This document shows, one piece after another, positions 12,586 through 26,064 of a stretch of 64,000 bases of DNA. The translations under genes were made by a program, and so were the position numbers. Every line of letters starts with the position of its first letter. Position 1 is the stretch's first letter. Below the pieces are notes generated by a model. It did no database searches. It had not been told where the DNA came from and saw nothing but the letters and a program-made list of their open reading frames with translations. The stretch is from Acanthacorydalis orientalis (Eukaryota > Arthropoda > Insecta > Megaloptera > Corydalidae): contig CM068314.1 of NCBI GenBank assembly GCA_034766995.1, positions 38,848,208 to 38,912,207 on the forward strand. Direction: 5' to 3'.

Positions 12586-14037
12586 AGAAGCACAACGATT
12601 TTATCATTATTTATTGCAAATATTCACTATTTTCACTTGCAAAACTAATGTTAATTTCGGCATTAGTTTCAAACAGCTTTCTTAACAGCTATCTGTATAC
12701 TCAACATGTGTATTGTGTATGTATATGTGTGTGAAATTAACATAAAAATAACATCAAACTCTATAAAATTTCATATTCATATTTTAAATATTTCTAAATA
12801 TACTTTTTGATAATGACTTCTATTTACCTTTCAATGCAGAACTTTGATAAACAATATTAAGATAAGAATTAAAATATTTTACGTTTTATTTACTTCCAGT
12901 AAAACATTTTTCGTACATAAAACTAGTGAGATATACAAGTAAATCAAATGGAGTAATTGTTCGAGTGAGATACTTTTCGTAAATCCTAATTCCAAAATAA
13001 ATTACTACTTTTTATTATAAAATTATACTTATTTTTATATTTAAAAAAAATACAAATGCATAAAATTTGATAAATAATAATATGTAAATATATTTCTACA
13101 ACATGATTCAAAAACCTTTCGTTTTAATATACGTTTAAGAAAAGTTTTTTTTATTTCTAATATCTTTAAAAATCTTATTTGAGTTTAATAAATTAAAAGT
13201 ATCTATAATATACGAATTAATAATTAGAAAATACTTTTTAATGAAATAATTAATAACAAAATCGAAAAGAAAATATTGTGTCTTTGTAATAAGAATTTGA
13301 AATAAGATGATATATATTGGAAAATAAAGAAATAATGCTAACTACATTACTCCAAAAAATACACAATTAATTTTCATCTATGGGACACGGAAAATTTTAT
13401 TACTAACTTTTTTATAAGCCACTTACCATAATATTTCACAAATATATTCAAGTTATAATATCTATAAAATAGAATAACAAAAATATACAGAAATTATTTT
13501 CATTCAAGATCTCAAAAATTAATACCATTTTTAAATTTCTTTTACTACGAAATAATCCCGTATAGAAGGGTCATTTCGAAAAGAAAACAACCCTTCGAAG
13601 AGAAGTTTAAATATAAACTTATTGCAAAATTTTTTCATTAATTATAAACGTCCTTGTTAAGCATGTTTTAACCATCTTTATATATTAAATAGATTTCCTA
13701 AGAAGGCAATTGTATACAAAATGTAAATATGAGTTTTAATTGATCGGGTATTATAACAATGTGTAATGTTATTGTACCTATGCATATTAGTAACTTTTTA
13801 AAAAAGAAACTTTACAAAATAAACTTTAATAAACCAAAGTTTGAAATAAAGTTGATAGAAACTGATGCAACTTAATAATTTATTTTGTAATTGCTAATAA
13901 CTGCCATCATCTCAAAAAATTCCAATACAATTAATCATTTAATGTACTTAGATTGATAAACTAATTTCAATCATATATAGCAGACATAAATATTTAATTC
14001 TGAGTAAGGACATTTTTCAAACAAAATAAAATACGTT

Positions 14038-14102
<65 letters not shown>

Positions 14103-14732
14103 TAGAAATTGTATAAAACGATAATTGCATTCATAAGTTAAAACGTATTTAATTTATTAACAAATATTTTCCCATGCACAAAAACACTATAAAACAAATT
14201 AAATAAAATAAAAACAACTTTTTTGTTAACAAATGCATTCACTTCTTTACTTATTTCAAAGTAAGGAACTAATTTCCTCAATTCTCGACAGTTATTTCAG
14301 TAACAAGCTTCCCTGTTGTTTTGAATTGGATAAAAGCCAAAGTTGAATTTACAAAATCGGCAATTATTTTTTATACCGCAATTTAAATTAATAATTTCAA
14401 GGTAAAAAAAATTGTACCAACAGTAGTAACGATTTAAAAGAATAAATAAATTTCGATATTACAAAACTAAATATTTAAAAACGCGTACAAATCCAAATTA
14501 AATATGAGTAATTCACATATTCTTTATGTAAATAAGACATATTGTATTACGAAAATTTTGCCAAACGAATAAAACATCGCAAATGTATTTATGTTACTCT
14601 CTATAAATATGTTGAAAATAACTTCAAACTTCACAATTAATTATATTTCTTCTCTAACTATACATTAAACAATATAGTTATTGAAAAAGTTGTTTATTTT
14701 TTTCTAATTACATACATACATACATATATTAT

Positions 14733-14809
<77 letters not shown>

Positions 14810-15194
14810 TTTGAATAAAAATAATATTCATTTAACTCATTATAATATTAAAAAAGCAAGATAGAGTGTTATTCAATAAAACATTTAAGTAACCTGATAA
14901 GATATGTTAGGTTATGTTTTAACATGTAAATAAAATTAGTTACTTACCTAAATCATCCATATCTATTAAAATGAGATAATTGTTTCAATTTTTAAGCACT
15001 TTGAAATATTAATATTAATTACTACTAAAATATCACAACATATAACACTCTGTAGTTGCCCGAACCGTCATCACTATTTTTGCAAGAATGTAGTGAGTAA
15101 AATTCCCTAGAGTAATACAGATGATAGTAATGTATGCATACGATGAATCAATTTGAGTTTTATTGGAATGAAAAACGCATAAATTAATAATAAT

Positions 15195-15248
<54 letters not shown>

Positions 15249-15635
15249 TATAAATATAAACATTTTAAACCACTGCATAAAAAATAAAATTTATACAAAT
15301 AGTCATTGGTAGATTTAATCATCATAATCTTTATTTAGGATTAAAAGCCTCGTTTTGTTTTTTGCAATTGTTAGTCTACATATTTAAAATAGTTTCTTAC
15401 AAAGTATTCTCATTCGGATGATTTAGTTTCATATTTTTTTTTTATCAATGATTATATGTAAAGTATTAAAATATTTATAGTATATATTTAATTTTGTGTA
15501 TTTTAGTTTTGTCTAACAAAAAGTATATAGGTAAATATATAAAATCAATATTAAGTGACTTCAAAATTAATTAACAAAAAAATTGCTTATTTATTATTTA
15601 CATACTTACACACATACGTATACACACACAAACAC

Positions 15636-15704
<69 letters not shown>

Positions 15705-15708
15705 GTAT

Positions 15709-15762
<54 letters not shown>

Positions 15763-16112
15763 CAATGTGTATAATTTAACTTTCCATGATAATTGTATGT
15801 ATTAAAATTAGACATATGATTCAGTTTGTTATAGCAATCAACTAAAATGTTTCATTAATACATTTTTAAATTGCTGTACCCAAATTGCTCAAGTATGCAC
15901 AGACAGTCACAAAAAATATTATTTTCTTGAATTAAAAATGCATTTACCTTTTAGCATTGAAAAATATCTTGCAAATTAACGAATTTATTGTAATAAAGTT
16001 TCTTATTTAATAAATATCATACATAACTAACTCCTTGGAAGTCATTATTATCCACCACTACTCATAATCTTATGTATGTCATAATTATACACAAATGATT
16101 TTTAGGTACTAG
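11985..16112. other. Intergenic AT-rich DNA with TA arrays
   Basis: (TA)n arrays at 12551-12581, 14040-14098, 14737-14806, 15198-15243 and 15646-15755 (the last one interrupted). A small imperfect hairpin (GAAGGGT and ACCCTTC about 20 bases apart) lies near 13566-13600. No coding region is recognised. Confidence 0.65.
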
Positions 16113-16335
16113 CAGGTCCATAGTCAGAGGTGGGACAGGGGGATCATTTCCCCCCCCCCCAACAAGATCTACGATTTTGGGAAATTTGAGAATCATGGAG
16201 AATCATTGGAAGAATCTTCCTAATGGAAGATTCTCGTTTATCTTGATTATAAAAGTGTCTACGCGTGAAAAAAATCGTTTTTATGAGAGGATTTCAGCCG
16301 TAAACCCCAACAATTTTAACATAAAAAATTTTCCG
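16113..16335 (+). mobile_element. Partial hAT-like MITE, diverged copy of 30179-30487
   Basis: The sequence starts with CAGGTCCATAGTCAGAGG and contains a poly-C run at about 16150. It then matches the reverse complement of the 30.2-kb element over about 200 bp: both carry a block like ACGATTTTGGGA, then GAGAATCAT, a GAAAAAAATCGTTT block and CCCCAACAAT. The far end is not recognisable after about 16335, so this copy appears truncated or eroded. Identification as hAT-like rests on the other copy, which has both ends and an 8-bp target duplication. Confidence 0.65.
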
Positions 16336-16729
16336 TATTTTATATATTATAAATCTATTTTTGTTAAAAAGCATGAATGAACAAGCTATGTGAAAGAATT
16401 GAATTCTGCTAATAATTAAAACTACATACTCAACTATAATAATGTATGGTATTAATTCAATTTCAATATCTTTCTATACTTAATAATATATCGATTAAAA
16501 TTCTTTATCGTTCAAGAAACGTATTCATAAAAAATATAACATTTTATTTCTTATTTAGTAAGCAAAAACTTTTTTTCGTATTATTTTTTATATGTACACC
16601 TACTTTTTAATATTAATAAATATTATGTGTGTTCCTAAAACGAATGAAGAAACATTGATGAAAATGTTATTGTTTAAATCAGATATACACGTAGTATATC
16701 CTTTTACATTTACACACACAAGAACATGC

Positions 16730-16733
<4 letters not shown>
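16336..16733. other. AT-rich noncoding DNA
   Basis: I see nothing beyond AT-rich sequence. Confidence 0.55.
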
Positions 16734-16804
<71 letters not shown>

Positions 16805-16826
16805 TAGATAGATAGATAGATAGATA
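16734..16826. repeat. (TA)n-(GATA)n compound microsatellite
   Basis: (TA)n at 16734-16801 is followed by six GATA units to about 16826. Confidence 0.95.
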
Positions 16827-16832
16827 AATATA

Positions 16833-17115
16833 TAGATGTACAAATTAATTCGGTGCCTTTTTTATAGAAAATGAAACTTTACAGAAAAATTAAATATATT
16901 TCAATCCTTAAAATATTTCCCATTACTCCATATAACTTTAATCCATATATCGGGTAACTGGCAAATTCCTTGTCGAATGAAAGATGTCGGCTTTGAGTCG
17001 ATGAAAACGTAATACATTTTCTGACTTTTTCCACTACTTTAGTATTTTTTGGGTGTTTTATGCGTCACAACACCTTCCCTCAAAGCTGAACAAATCATTC
17101 TCCCAGATTCGGCAG
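16833..17115 (-). pseudogene. Mariner transposase C-terminal relic
   Basis: On the minus strand the sequence reads FIDSKPTSFIRQGICQLPD, then IWIKVIWSNGKYFKD and a stop. This is the characteristic C-terminus of a mariner transposase (SKP.SFFR.GI..LP..WQKVI..NGKYF.D in the family). Frameshifts and stops upstream destroy the rest. After the stop come about 60 bases and a probable terminal repeat, reading inward from the left TGTACAAATTAATTCGGTGC at about 16838. The coding end differs from the 6.3-kb mariner, so this is another subfamily. The relic starts just after a TA/GATA array. Confidence 0.72.
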
Positions 17116-17344
17116 AATTTTTTCAAGTGGAATATGAAAAATATATAATACCTAAAAGACTAATTTTCTGACACCATCGTGTTTATTACTGTTTTGTGAG
17201 GTTATGCCAACTACTTGGCCAACATATGTAGTGTTTTTCAGTATTAAGGTTGGAACTTCAAAATCCTAATATGACTAGAAAATATTTTAATTTAAAACCG
17301 ATTTAACAGACTTAATTTAAAGACAGAATTAATCTTTATATCGA

Positions 17345-17413
<69 letters not shown>

Positions 17414-17526
17414 GTTTATATATTGTTTCTATCCTGTAGTGTACAAAATATACATATCTAAAAATACTTAAAGTAATCAATACAAATATTATTCTTATAA
17501 TTAATTTAAATGAATATAGCTAATAG

Positions 17527-17569
<43 letters not shown>

Positions 17570-17813
17570 CGCTTTAGCTTGAGTAAAAATAAAATGTATT
17601 TGTTTACAATTGAATTTTATAAAAAAAAAGAAGAATTTATCCCCACCGTATAAAATACATTACGAAATGATGCGACACCAATACAAAACATTAATGTAAA
17701 AACGACGTCGGGCGTCAGTTTTAAATAGACTATAGAGACGCTGCATACTTTGGTACTGAAAGATCCAGAATAGTTATTGGATTTATCCTTAACTTATCGC
17801 ATACCCAAGTACA
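17116..17813. other. TA arrays and upstream region of the acylphosphatase gene
   Basis: (TA)n arrays lie at 17351-17413 and 17530-17567. From about 17700 GC content rises (GACGTCGGGCGTCAG near 17703) as the acylphosphatase start codon is approached, so promoter and 5' leader probably lie at about 17690-17813. No TATA box stands out in this AT-rich context. Confidence 0.5.
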
Positions 17814-19852
17814 ATGGGTGTTCCAAGTGAACCGGTTGTATCAGTAGAATTTGAAGTATATGGCAGTGTGCAAGGTATGATATATTTTTAATGATTAAAT
17901 TTATTGATAAAAATAATAAATATTTTTATTTTGAATATTTTTACATAGGATGTTATTTTACTAAATACTGCCGAGAAATGTCTGATCAGTTAAATATCGG
18001 AGGATGGGTGAAAAATTCTAAACGAGGTACCATTATGGGAAAATTGCAAGGTGCTAAAAACAATGTTCAAAAAATGTAAGCATTTTTATTAGTCGTACAT
18101 TTTTTTTTAATTATTAACCGTTAGATAGTAAGAATGGATATTAAAAATATGTAGTTTTTTTTCGTCTTGACTGTTAATATTTATATTGTTTTATTTTTAT
18201 TGTTGGTTTTTTTAAAACAATAAGATAATAAAGTTTAAGAGAATGTATAGGTACACATTATTGTACGTTTGCCAACATTGATTTATTAATAGGTAAATTT
18301 CGATTTCTTCTATGTTGTCATTGATTTGATGCCAACTGATACTAACAACAATTGACACGTAATATATAAATGAATTGTATAAATAAAAATACTTTCTCTA
18401 AAATTCATGTGGAAATTTTGTTTGTGTTATATTCTTTAAATACAGATTGTTTTTTCTTTAATATGTGTATATACTTTCATATGATTTTTTTATCAATAAA
18501 AATTTAGATAATACAATTATTTTTAAATTATCGTAAAAAAAGTTGCTTGTAAAAGTGAGACACATTAAAAATGTTTACAATATGAAAAAATACAATTTAG
18601 TAATGGTTTCTAACTATAAATAAATATGTATTGAAATGTATATTATTTCTTGCTTTTAAAATTAAGAAATATGTATCTTGTTTTATTTTGAATTAGAAAT
18701 CGAATGCACAAAAATAATCGGTTAAATATTTATATAAAATAGATTCAAAATCATTTTTTTATAATTAAATGATTTCATGTATGAAGTAAAATTATTCTAT
18801 AATCAAAAAACAAATTAACATTCTCTTATTTAATGAGTGCCACCTACAGTTTTATAGCATCTAGTTGAATATGAAAGTGAGTTAGGTGATTTTTAAAGCA
18901 TTTTCTTTTTTTGAAGATGTTACTGTTGTTGAATTTTACCTCAAAACATCTTTTTATTTATTTATATTACTGTTTTCAATACAATTATTTTGAATAACGC
19001 AAACGTATGATGTTAACTTCGAAATTATTCATTTTTCCCGCATTAAAAGGAGAAATAATAGTTAATAAAGTGTGTTATTCTACAATTTTCATCTGAAAAT
19101 ATATGATTTAATAAAATAATTTCTATGTATCATTCGTAAAATTTTGAAAACAAAATTCTTTTAAATTTAAAATTGATTTTAAATTAATTACCAATTTTGC
19201 TCATTTTATGATTTAATATGTTCAATATATGTAAATTGATAACAAAAATATAAAGTATTTTTTTAATAACTAATATAAAATGAATAGATTATTTAATTTT
19301 CTAAAAAAATACAAAATTAATTTACAAAATGATTCAAACCGAAATCAGAATTTTCTGTATAATAAAATCGTAATTAGATTAAATATGCTTAACCATGATT
19401 ATTTCGTAAATAGTCCGAACGAGAAAATTCTTGAATTTATAAGTATTTTATTGACGTAGTTAATTTAATAGGCTTAATATTTTTAATAAGCGGCAAATAA
19501 TGTTCTGCTTAAAATAATGTATTATCATCCATTTATATTTGATTGTACGTTTAAGAAACTGATGAAAATTGTTGATTTTTTTTGAAATTTATTTTCGTCG
19601 TATTTTTTAATGCAATATATTCATAAACGATATAATATAAAAATTACTAAAATGTATCTTTTGTATTATTAAACAGTTTTATAGGTACTAATTAAAAAAT
19701 GCAGCCATCCACATTGTTTAAATACATATTTTTTTAGGATCACGTGGTTGTCAAACGAAGGATCACCTGGTTGTAAAATTGATCGTTGTGAATTAACCAA
19801 TTGGGAAAGCTTGACAAAACCGGAATTCAAAGGATTTTCAGTTAGATTTTAA
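17814..19852 (+). CDS. Acylphosphatase family protein, three exons, 100 aa
   Basis: Exons are 17814-17874, 17949-18075 and 19738-19852 (303 coding bases). The introns have GT/AG ends: CAAG|gtatga ... catag|GATG (74 bp) and AAAAT|gtaagc ... tttag|GATC (1662 bp). Both junctions keep frame. The protein has the family layout: an N-terminal strand EFEVYGSVQG (13-21), the acyl-phosphate loop, GGWVKNSKRGTI (38-49), a GxLQG strand, an amphipathic helix and GSPGCKI, ending GFSVRF. Family enzymes hydrolyse acyl phosphates such as 1,3-bisphosphoglycerate in the cytosol, using an Arg in the loop and an Asn after GWV. The Asn is present (Asn43), but the Arg position is Thr25 (GCYFTKYC against GVFFRK in vertebrate enzymes), so ordinary catalysis is doubtful. 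A poly(A) signal AATAAA lies at 20025-20030. The gene converges with exportin-1. Confidence 0.88.
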
Positions 19853-21646
19853 GATTTTTAAACAAATTATTGAATTGTTATTTCAAATATTGATGGTTAC
19901 TTACCTATTTTGTTTTGTAAATATGTCAATTTTAGTTACATAAGAATTTTGTTGTCATATGGTTTATAATCCAATAAGTGTAATGATAAAATTAGATGAC
20001 TAAATATTTGTAGATATGAAAATTAATAAAATAAAATTTTGTAACATTTTGATAATAAAAAATTATTGCTCATTTAATGAATGTGCATATATGTATGGGC
20101 ATGTATGGGAGTGTGTATGTGTATATATATATGTACAAATATTTACATACACATGTACACACAACAGTTTTTAGATTTCAAATTTGTAACCTAAAGAAAG
20201 GGTTGAAAAAATACTATTATATATGGATTTTTAAGATTGTATACAATTTATTTCTAAAATATGTTATTCGTCACAAAGCAAAGACTATGTAAAACATTCA
20301 TACTTCTTAATTCAAATTTACCTTAGTTCAACATATAAAGGTATATTGAGAATTTTCACATTCAATTTCTCTCTAAACTATATAATACGTTATCTTGTAT
20401 TCAAAACATACACCAAATACAAAAAATAAATGCCCTCAAGTCTACAAAGTTTATCTCACTTCAAAAACAAACAATTTTTAAGTGCATTTAACTACTTGCA
20501 CACTAGATATTGTTTGTTTAAGATCAAATACTGCAAACTTAATATCATGACTGGAATAAATAACAAAAATCGTATGCAGTAAATGGATAGGAAGCTGTTT
20601 AAACGAACAGGATAACATATGTATTAAGTACGTAACTAAAATCAATTAAAAGAACATATTGTGTATTATTTTAATAGCTTTTCGATACAGAAAATAGAAA
20701 AAAAACAACAATAGAACGAAGACATCCTTCTACCTATCTATTACGCTCATACACAATTAAAATATATTAGAATATCAACATCAGTGATATTTCTGAGTTT
20801 ATCATCACTGTTTGTCATAACACACGCAACACATACTCTAATCACTGATCATCTTTCCAACGTTGAGACTCTATACATGGCAACGCACACTTCACATGAT
20901 CATCACACCCAATAGCTGCATCTTGACTCACGAGCACACTGAAATCATTCACAAAATAGCCCTAGACTTTTCTACAGTTCCGTAGTCTTTTATTGATGTC
21001 CTGATGTCTTGCTGTAATTCGTTCACACTCGTAATAAGAGTTAACTCATCTAGGCACAAATTTTTTTATTGTGAAACTTAATATAATTAACACATTAACG
21101 CGCGTTATAACTTGTTGATACAATTTTCATTGTAAAAAAATCAACAAGCTTTTCATTCATGACTCAAAATGATACTGCATTGTGCATTAAAGAAATTGGT
21201 CAGTAATTTTTAGAGGAATTATGTAAATATTAATGGATGTATTATTGACTTAGCTGTTACAAATATTTGATTATATTAAAGAAATAACATATTCACATAT
21301 GCTTAAATAAGAAGCTTAAAAATACAAAATTAAAAGTATAATCAATTAACAACAAAATTTAGGAAAATACTAAAAAAAAACCCCGAGATCAATTTTAGTA
21401 AAATCATTATTGACATTGCTAACAGGTAAGTCACATTTAATGGGACATCTTACAACTTCTATTCAATCAAATTCAATCATCTTTTCATACAATGAGAATC
21501 TACAAAATTTACAAATACTGTACACGGGCAGCAAATGGGTATTTCTTTGAATGTTTCACGTTACCATAAGCCTGAAATTTATTAATCATGAGGTGAATGG
21601 AAAATGGAGAGGATATTGATGATTTAGGAAAAACATGCGAGTGAGG
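19853..21646. other. 3' ends of two convergent genes
   Basis: The acylphosphatase 3' untranslated region runs to about 20050 (AATAAA at 20025). The remainder probably includes the exportin-1 3' untranslated region, since no other gene is visible and GC is slightly higher at 20850-21050. A 71-codon open frame at 20077-20292 shows no domain and overlaps a small TA/TG-rich stretch. Confidence 0.5.
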
Positions 21647-24600
21647 CTAGTCTTGCATTTCCTCTGGAACTTCATGTGGATTAAGAATGCCTGGAACAGA
21701 CAACTGCACTCTTCTTTTTTCTGCCTGTGCTGCCTGTAACGCTGCTTCTCGTTCCTCTAGGAATAGATCAGAATCATCTTCACCGGTATATTCCTGAAAG
21801 TATTTACAATATAAATTAATGGTTCATTTGACACCAATTTGTTTTACTTAGTATTGGAAAATGTACTTACTCTAATTTGAACTAAGAAATCTCTTAAATG
21901 CTCTCTGAATGCTGGTATATCTTGATTAAGATTAAATAACCCTTGAACTGTTATTTTTATTTGGTTATCTGAAAGGTGTGGGAATGCTGACCTTAAAAGT
22001 GCTGCAACAAATTCCTAAAACAAAGAAAAATGGATTAAATATATATTTTTTTAATTACACACACTTATAAATTACATATTATAAATACATAAGTACACAC
22101 ACACATATTATTTATTAAAATAATAATTTACTTACCTGTACATATACTGTATTATTGATTGCAGGACCAAGCTGCACCACCACCCTTCCAACTTCTACAA
22201 GTGAAAACATATATGCTAGAATAGTAGCATGCATTGATAAAGAAGCTGTGTGTGATGTGTCAGTGACAACCGAAAAAACATGTTGTAGAATATCCGTAAA
22301 GTAAGTCTGGTAAAATGTTTGGGCAGCCTGTTCATGTTGTTCTACATTTTGTAATAATTTAAATAAGATTTGTAACCCCGTATCAGCTACATTTCGCATT
22401 GTATGCTTAAATGCCCATATGATGCTATCTAGTACCAATTTAAACTGTGCTGGAGGTATACTGAGAAATGCAGGGAAGCAATGATTATTAACAGCTTGTA
22501 ATAATAAAAAGAAATTTGTTCGATGTTCGGGATACTCTTCAAAATCTTTGTTTATCATATCAAGCGTGCATTCAAAAACAGCATCGAATATTTTTGGTAC
22601 TTCAGATGTTATGTGACCTTCCAATTTGTTAACAATACTTGTCATTGTACTAAGCACTTCAGGCTCACGAGCAGCAGGTACAGCATTTCGTTGATAATCT
22701 AAAAGAACAGCGTCTAATAATGGAGGTATAAAATTTTCTAAAACCATCGAATGATCATTTGATTTTGAAACCCAATCTGCTATCAGTTTTAATGTTTCTT
22801 TTTTAACTACTCGCATATTTTTGATTAGAAACTGTTTTGTTACAATTTCACCGTTTAAAGCTATGGCCGCTGCGATATTTTCAGACATTACTTTATAAAC
22901 ATTAAGCATGTCTAAGTAAATTCGACCTAGCTGAATAACATACGGATGGCCTAGTGCTTTACAAGCTCGTACATTCGTTTTTAAGATGTTTGCTAATTGC
23001 TTGACGGCATCTGGATTTTTGAGCATATCAACATTTTTACTAGCCTGACTTATAATTTCATCCCAGGTTTGATTTGGAAGAAACATGTATTTTTCTATAA
23101 GCTGTTCTTGTGCTGCTTGATCTACTTGAGCAGAAATCATATATCCAACAGCTTCATAAAAAGTGTGAACTTGTTGAGTTTGAAGATCACATATAATAGA
23201 ACTGATTGTACATAGTATTTCTTCGATGAAAGGACATGCTTCACCAGCTTGAATGGTTACAAAATGTCGTCGACATTTAATAGCTATTTTGATAAATGTA
23301 TCACAAGCCATATCCTGAACACCATCGTGTGTTTCGTGCATAAATTCAAATAATTTATTAACAACTGTTTTCAAAAACTTCCAATGAGCTCTTAAAAATC
23401 TTGGATATTGTCCGACAACATACATTATATTGGAAGCAATAATTGCTTTATTATCTTTTCCCTTTTTTTGTTCACATAAACCCAAAAGATCTTTAATAAC
23501 ATTAACAAGGAAACGTTTCTCATCTTCTTCATGCATAGCACCAGAAATACTACCGATGGCCCAACATAATGTATTTAAATTTTTCCAAGACCATTCAGTA
23601 CCAAGAACTTGATTCTGGAGTTTTTTCGTCATTATTCGTTCTGTATCAGAATAGTCTAAATGTGTTAAATACACCAATGTTTCACGCATATTTTTGTACA
23701 GATTAATTGAATCTGTATCTTTCATAAACTCCCGCACAACTTCTCCATTATCATTTTCAACAATTAAAACTTCCTCTGGTTTTGCCATTCGAGATATCAT
23801 AATGTACCGTACTTTATTTAAAACATCATGATATAACAAACGACGATGACCACTAAACCTCGATTCATAGAGAGCTGATGTTAATGAACACCAATATTCA
23901 AGACATATTTTAAATATTTCCATATCTTCCACTTCTGATATCAAAACCAAATATTGTAGTGCATTTGCTAATGCTGGAGGGTATTCTTCTGCTAAGGTTC
24001 CATGTTCTTTCAAAAATACACATAAAAACATAGCCAAATTTTGAATAAAATTTTGTTCTTGGTCTTGACCTTCTGCATAAGCTGCTTTCATATCTGTTTG
24101 CAGAGGAAGCATTGCCTCTAACTGTTGCATTGTTTGAAGAAACAGTTGTGAAAATTTATCTTCATAATTACTAACAGTAACAGATGCAATTTCTGTTAAA
24201 CATTTTAACGTAACATTCCGGAATAAAGGTAAAGGTAAGAATTTGAAGACTAATGTATTTATTAATTTGGTTTCAAAAATGTATCCCAAAGGAATCCAGT
24301 TTAGAAATAGCAACAATGTATCTAATGTTGCACCTACCAATGGAGCATTTGGAGAATTTTCTAAAACAAATTGACATAACTGAAAGATTTGAGAAAATTC
24401 TGAACACATTGTGTCTTTAAGATGTTTAGCTTTTGTCTGTGTGATTTGGCCCGAGGAGCAATCAAATAGTTCTTCACTTAAAAGTTTTAGTATTATCATA
24501 TTATTTTGACACAATGATTCATTCGTTCTACTTGCTCCAACAATATCACTGATGAAGGTTTCCCAGTTTTTAGGCCATTCTCTTTTTAAAATCTGAATAA

Positions 24601-24985
24601 GAATCATATTCATTTTATTTAAGTAAGTTTTATTCTGCTCTAATAATATTGGATCAGAACTGGTTTTAATGATTAATCCGACTATATATTTTTTTATTCC
24701 TTCACACTGATTACGAGGTAATACTTTCCAACGAGTTTTGATTACTTGTTCCAAAATTTGTAATGCATAATATTTTGTTTGTTGATTACTAGAATATTCG
24801 AGAATAGTATCAACACGTGTCCATGCATCAGGATGCTCTTTAAGTGTTGTGAGGACTTCTTGAGCAACACGTTGTGTTTCACCAACTCCATTATACATAC
24901 TGACTACAACACTGTCTAGAAGTGCGATATCCAACTTTTGATTAAAATCCAATAGAGCGGCAGCTTGCTCTGCGAGTGTAGCCAT
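21647..24985 (-). CDS. XPO1: Exportin-1 (CRM1), nuclear export receptor, 1046 aa
   Basis: A RanGTP-dependent karyopherin that carries leucine-rich NES cargo through nuclear pores. Exons on the minus strand are 24985-22136 (950 codons), 22014-21871 (48 codons) and 21793-21647 (48 codons plus TAG). Junctions are CAG|gtaag...tttag|GAA and AGA|gtaag...ttcag|GAA, all in phase 0. The N-terminal importin-beta-type region (about 25-100, KEHPDAWTRVDTILE) is followed by HEAT repeats. The HEAT9 loop lies near residues 400-425 (VVENDNGEVVREFMKDTDS). The NES-groove Cys in LLGLCEQKKGKDNK is Cys504, equal to human Cys528, the leptomycin B target. The C-terminus ends VPGILNPHEVPEEMQD, close to human. It is about 25 residues shorter than human (5 at the start, the rest mostly near residue 375). 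Start at 24985 matches family N-termini. A good acceptor (TATTTTCAG|AAACGG) at 25053 suggests an intron in the 5' leader. Confidence 0.97.
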
Positions 24986-26064
24986 TTTTTTACTAATTTT
25001 TATACTTCAATGTAAGAAAACGTTGGAAATACCGATCTACACACTGCCGTTTCTGAAAATACAGTAAAGCATTAATATTGCTCCTAACCTTTTGTGATAT
25101 ACAAAACAATAGTATTATTAACAATACGAGACATAAGCACAATTACTTTGATTGTTAGCGGTAATATATTAAAATGCTAATGTTATATATGATACGTTTT
25201 TCCTGAAGAAAATAATGGAAACAAAATGAATATGTCAAAGCAAACTCCACACCCGCTAATGTAAAAAAGTACATTTACCAAATGAATTTAACGACTTTTT
25301 CTTATATTCACAAACACGTTTATAAAATTTGCTTTCCGCATTAACAAATTTACTAGCGCAAAATCATTTAAACATTTAAAATATCGTTTATGTTCTCAGT
25401 TATTTCACGGCGCAGTCGAACAAACACTATAGACATTCACAAAACAACGCAGGAGCTCGCTGTTAACGAGTGCATTCCCGCTTGAACTGAATCGGTAAAA
25501 CAGATTGTCTGAAAAATATGAATAACAGCGCTAATACTTAGTTAATTTCTATATAAAAAAGCATACTCTTTACTTAGAAAAGGCATCAGTAAATGTTATG
25601 AAAGTTATATTAAGAAAATGTATTAACATAAAACATACTTATACCAAATACAACCTAATTAAATTTGCATAAAAAATATCACCTTTAAAACACTTCAAAT
25701 CTGATGAATTAATTCATTATTTCAAATACATACAAAAGATTATTTTTCCTATAAAATTAACAGACTTGATAAAATCACTACAGAATAATTTCTAATACAT
25801 GTGTTGAAAAATGAATATCATGAATTTAAAAATAATTATTTGTATTTACAAAAGTATTTATATTATAAATAAGACTAATAAAACATTTATTGATAAAATA
25901 ATACATTTATTATTTATTAGTCACTAAAATAAAAATTATCAAATATCTTTGGCATTTTGTAAATATTACAAAAAACTGGCAAAAACTTAGAGCAATTATG
26001 CTCAAATAGTATTTTTTGGTATGGATCACAGTAATTAACAAATATTTTTGATCCAGTTCGATGT
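24986..26064 (-). promoter_or_regulatory. Exportin-1 leader and promoter; FRS2-type gene 3' end
   Basis: The exportin-1 leader exon appears to start at 25052, after the acceptor CTGTATTTTCAG. A GC-richer, CpG-containing patch at about 25395-25500 is the likely first exon and promoter on the minus strand; the exact donor and transcription start cannot be fixed. From about 25860 to 26064 lies the 3' untranslated region of the FRS2-type gene, with several minus-strand AATAAA signals around 25880-25915. A 96-codon open frame at 25917-26207 overlaps the end of that gene in another frame and is taken as chance. Confidence 0.5.

Noticed and set aside
16177..16380. A 67-codon frame, and the related 67-codon frame at 30142-30345
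   Set aside because: Both translate part of the MITE family; the frames are not conserved as protein between the two copies.
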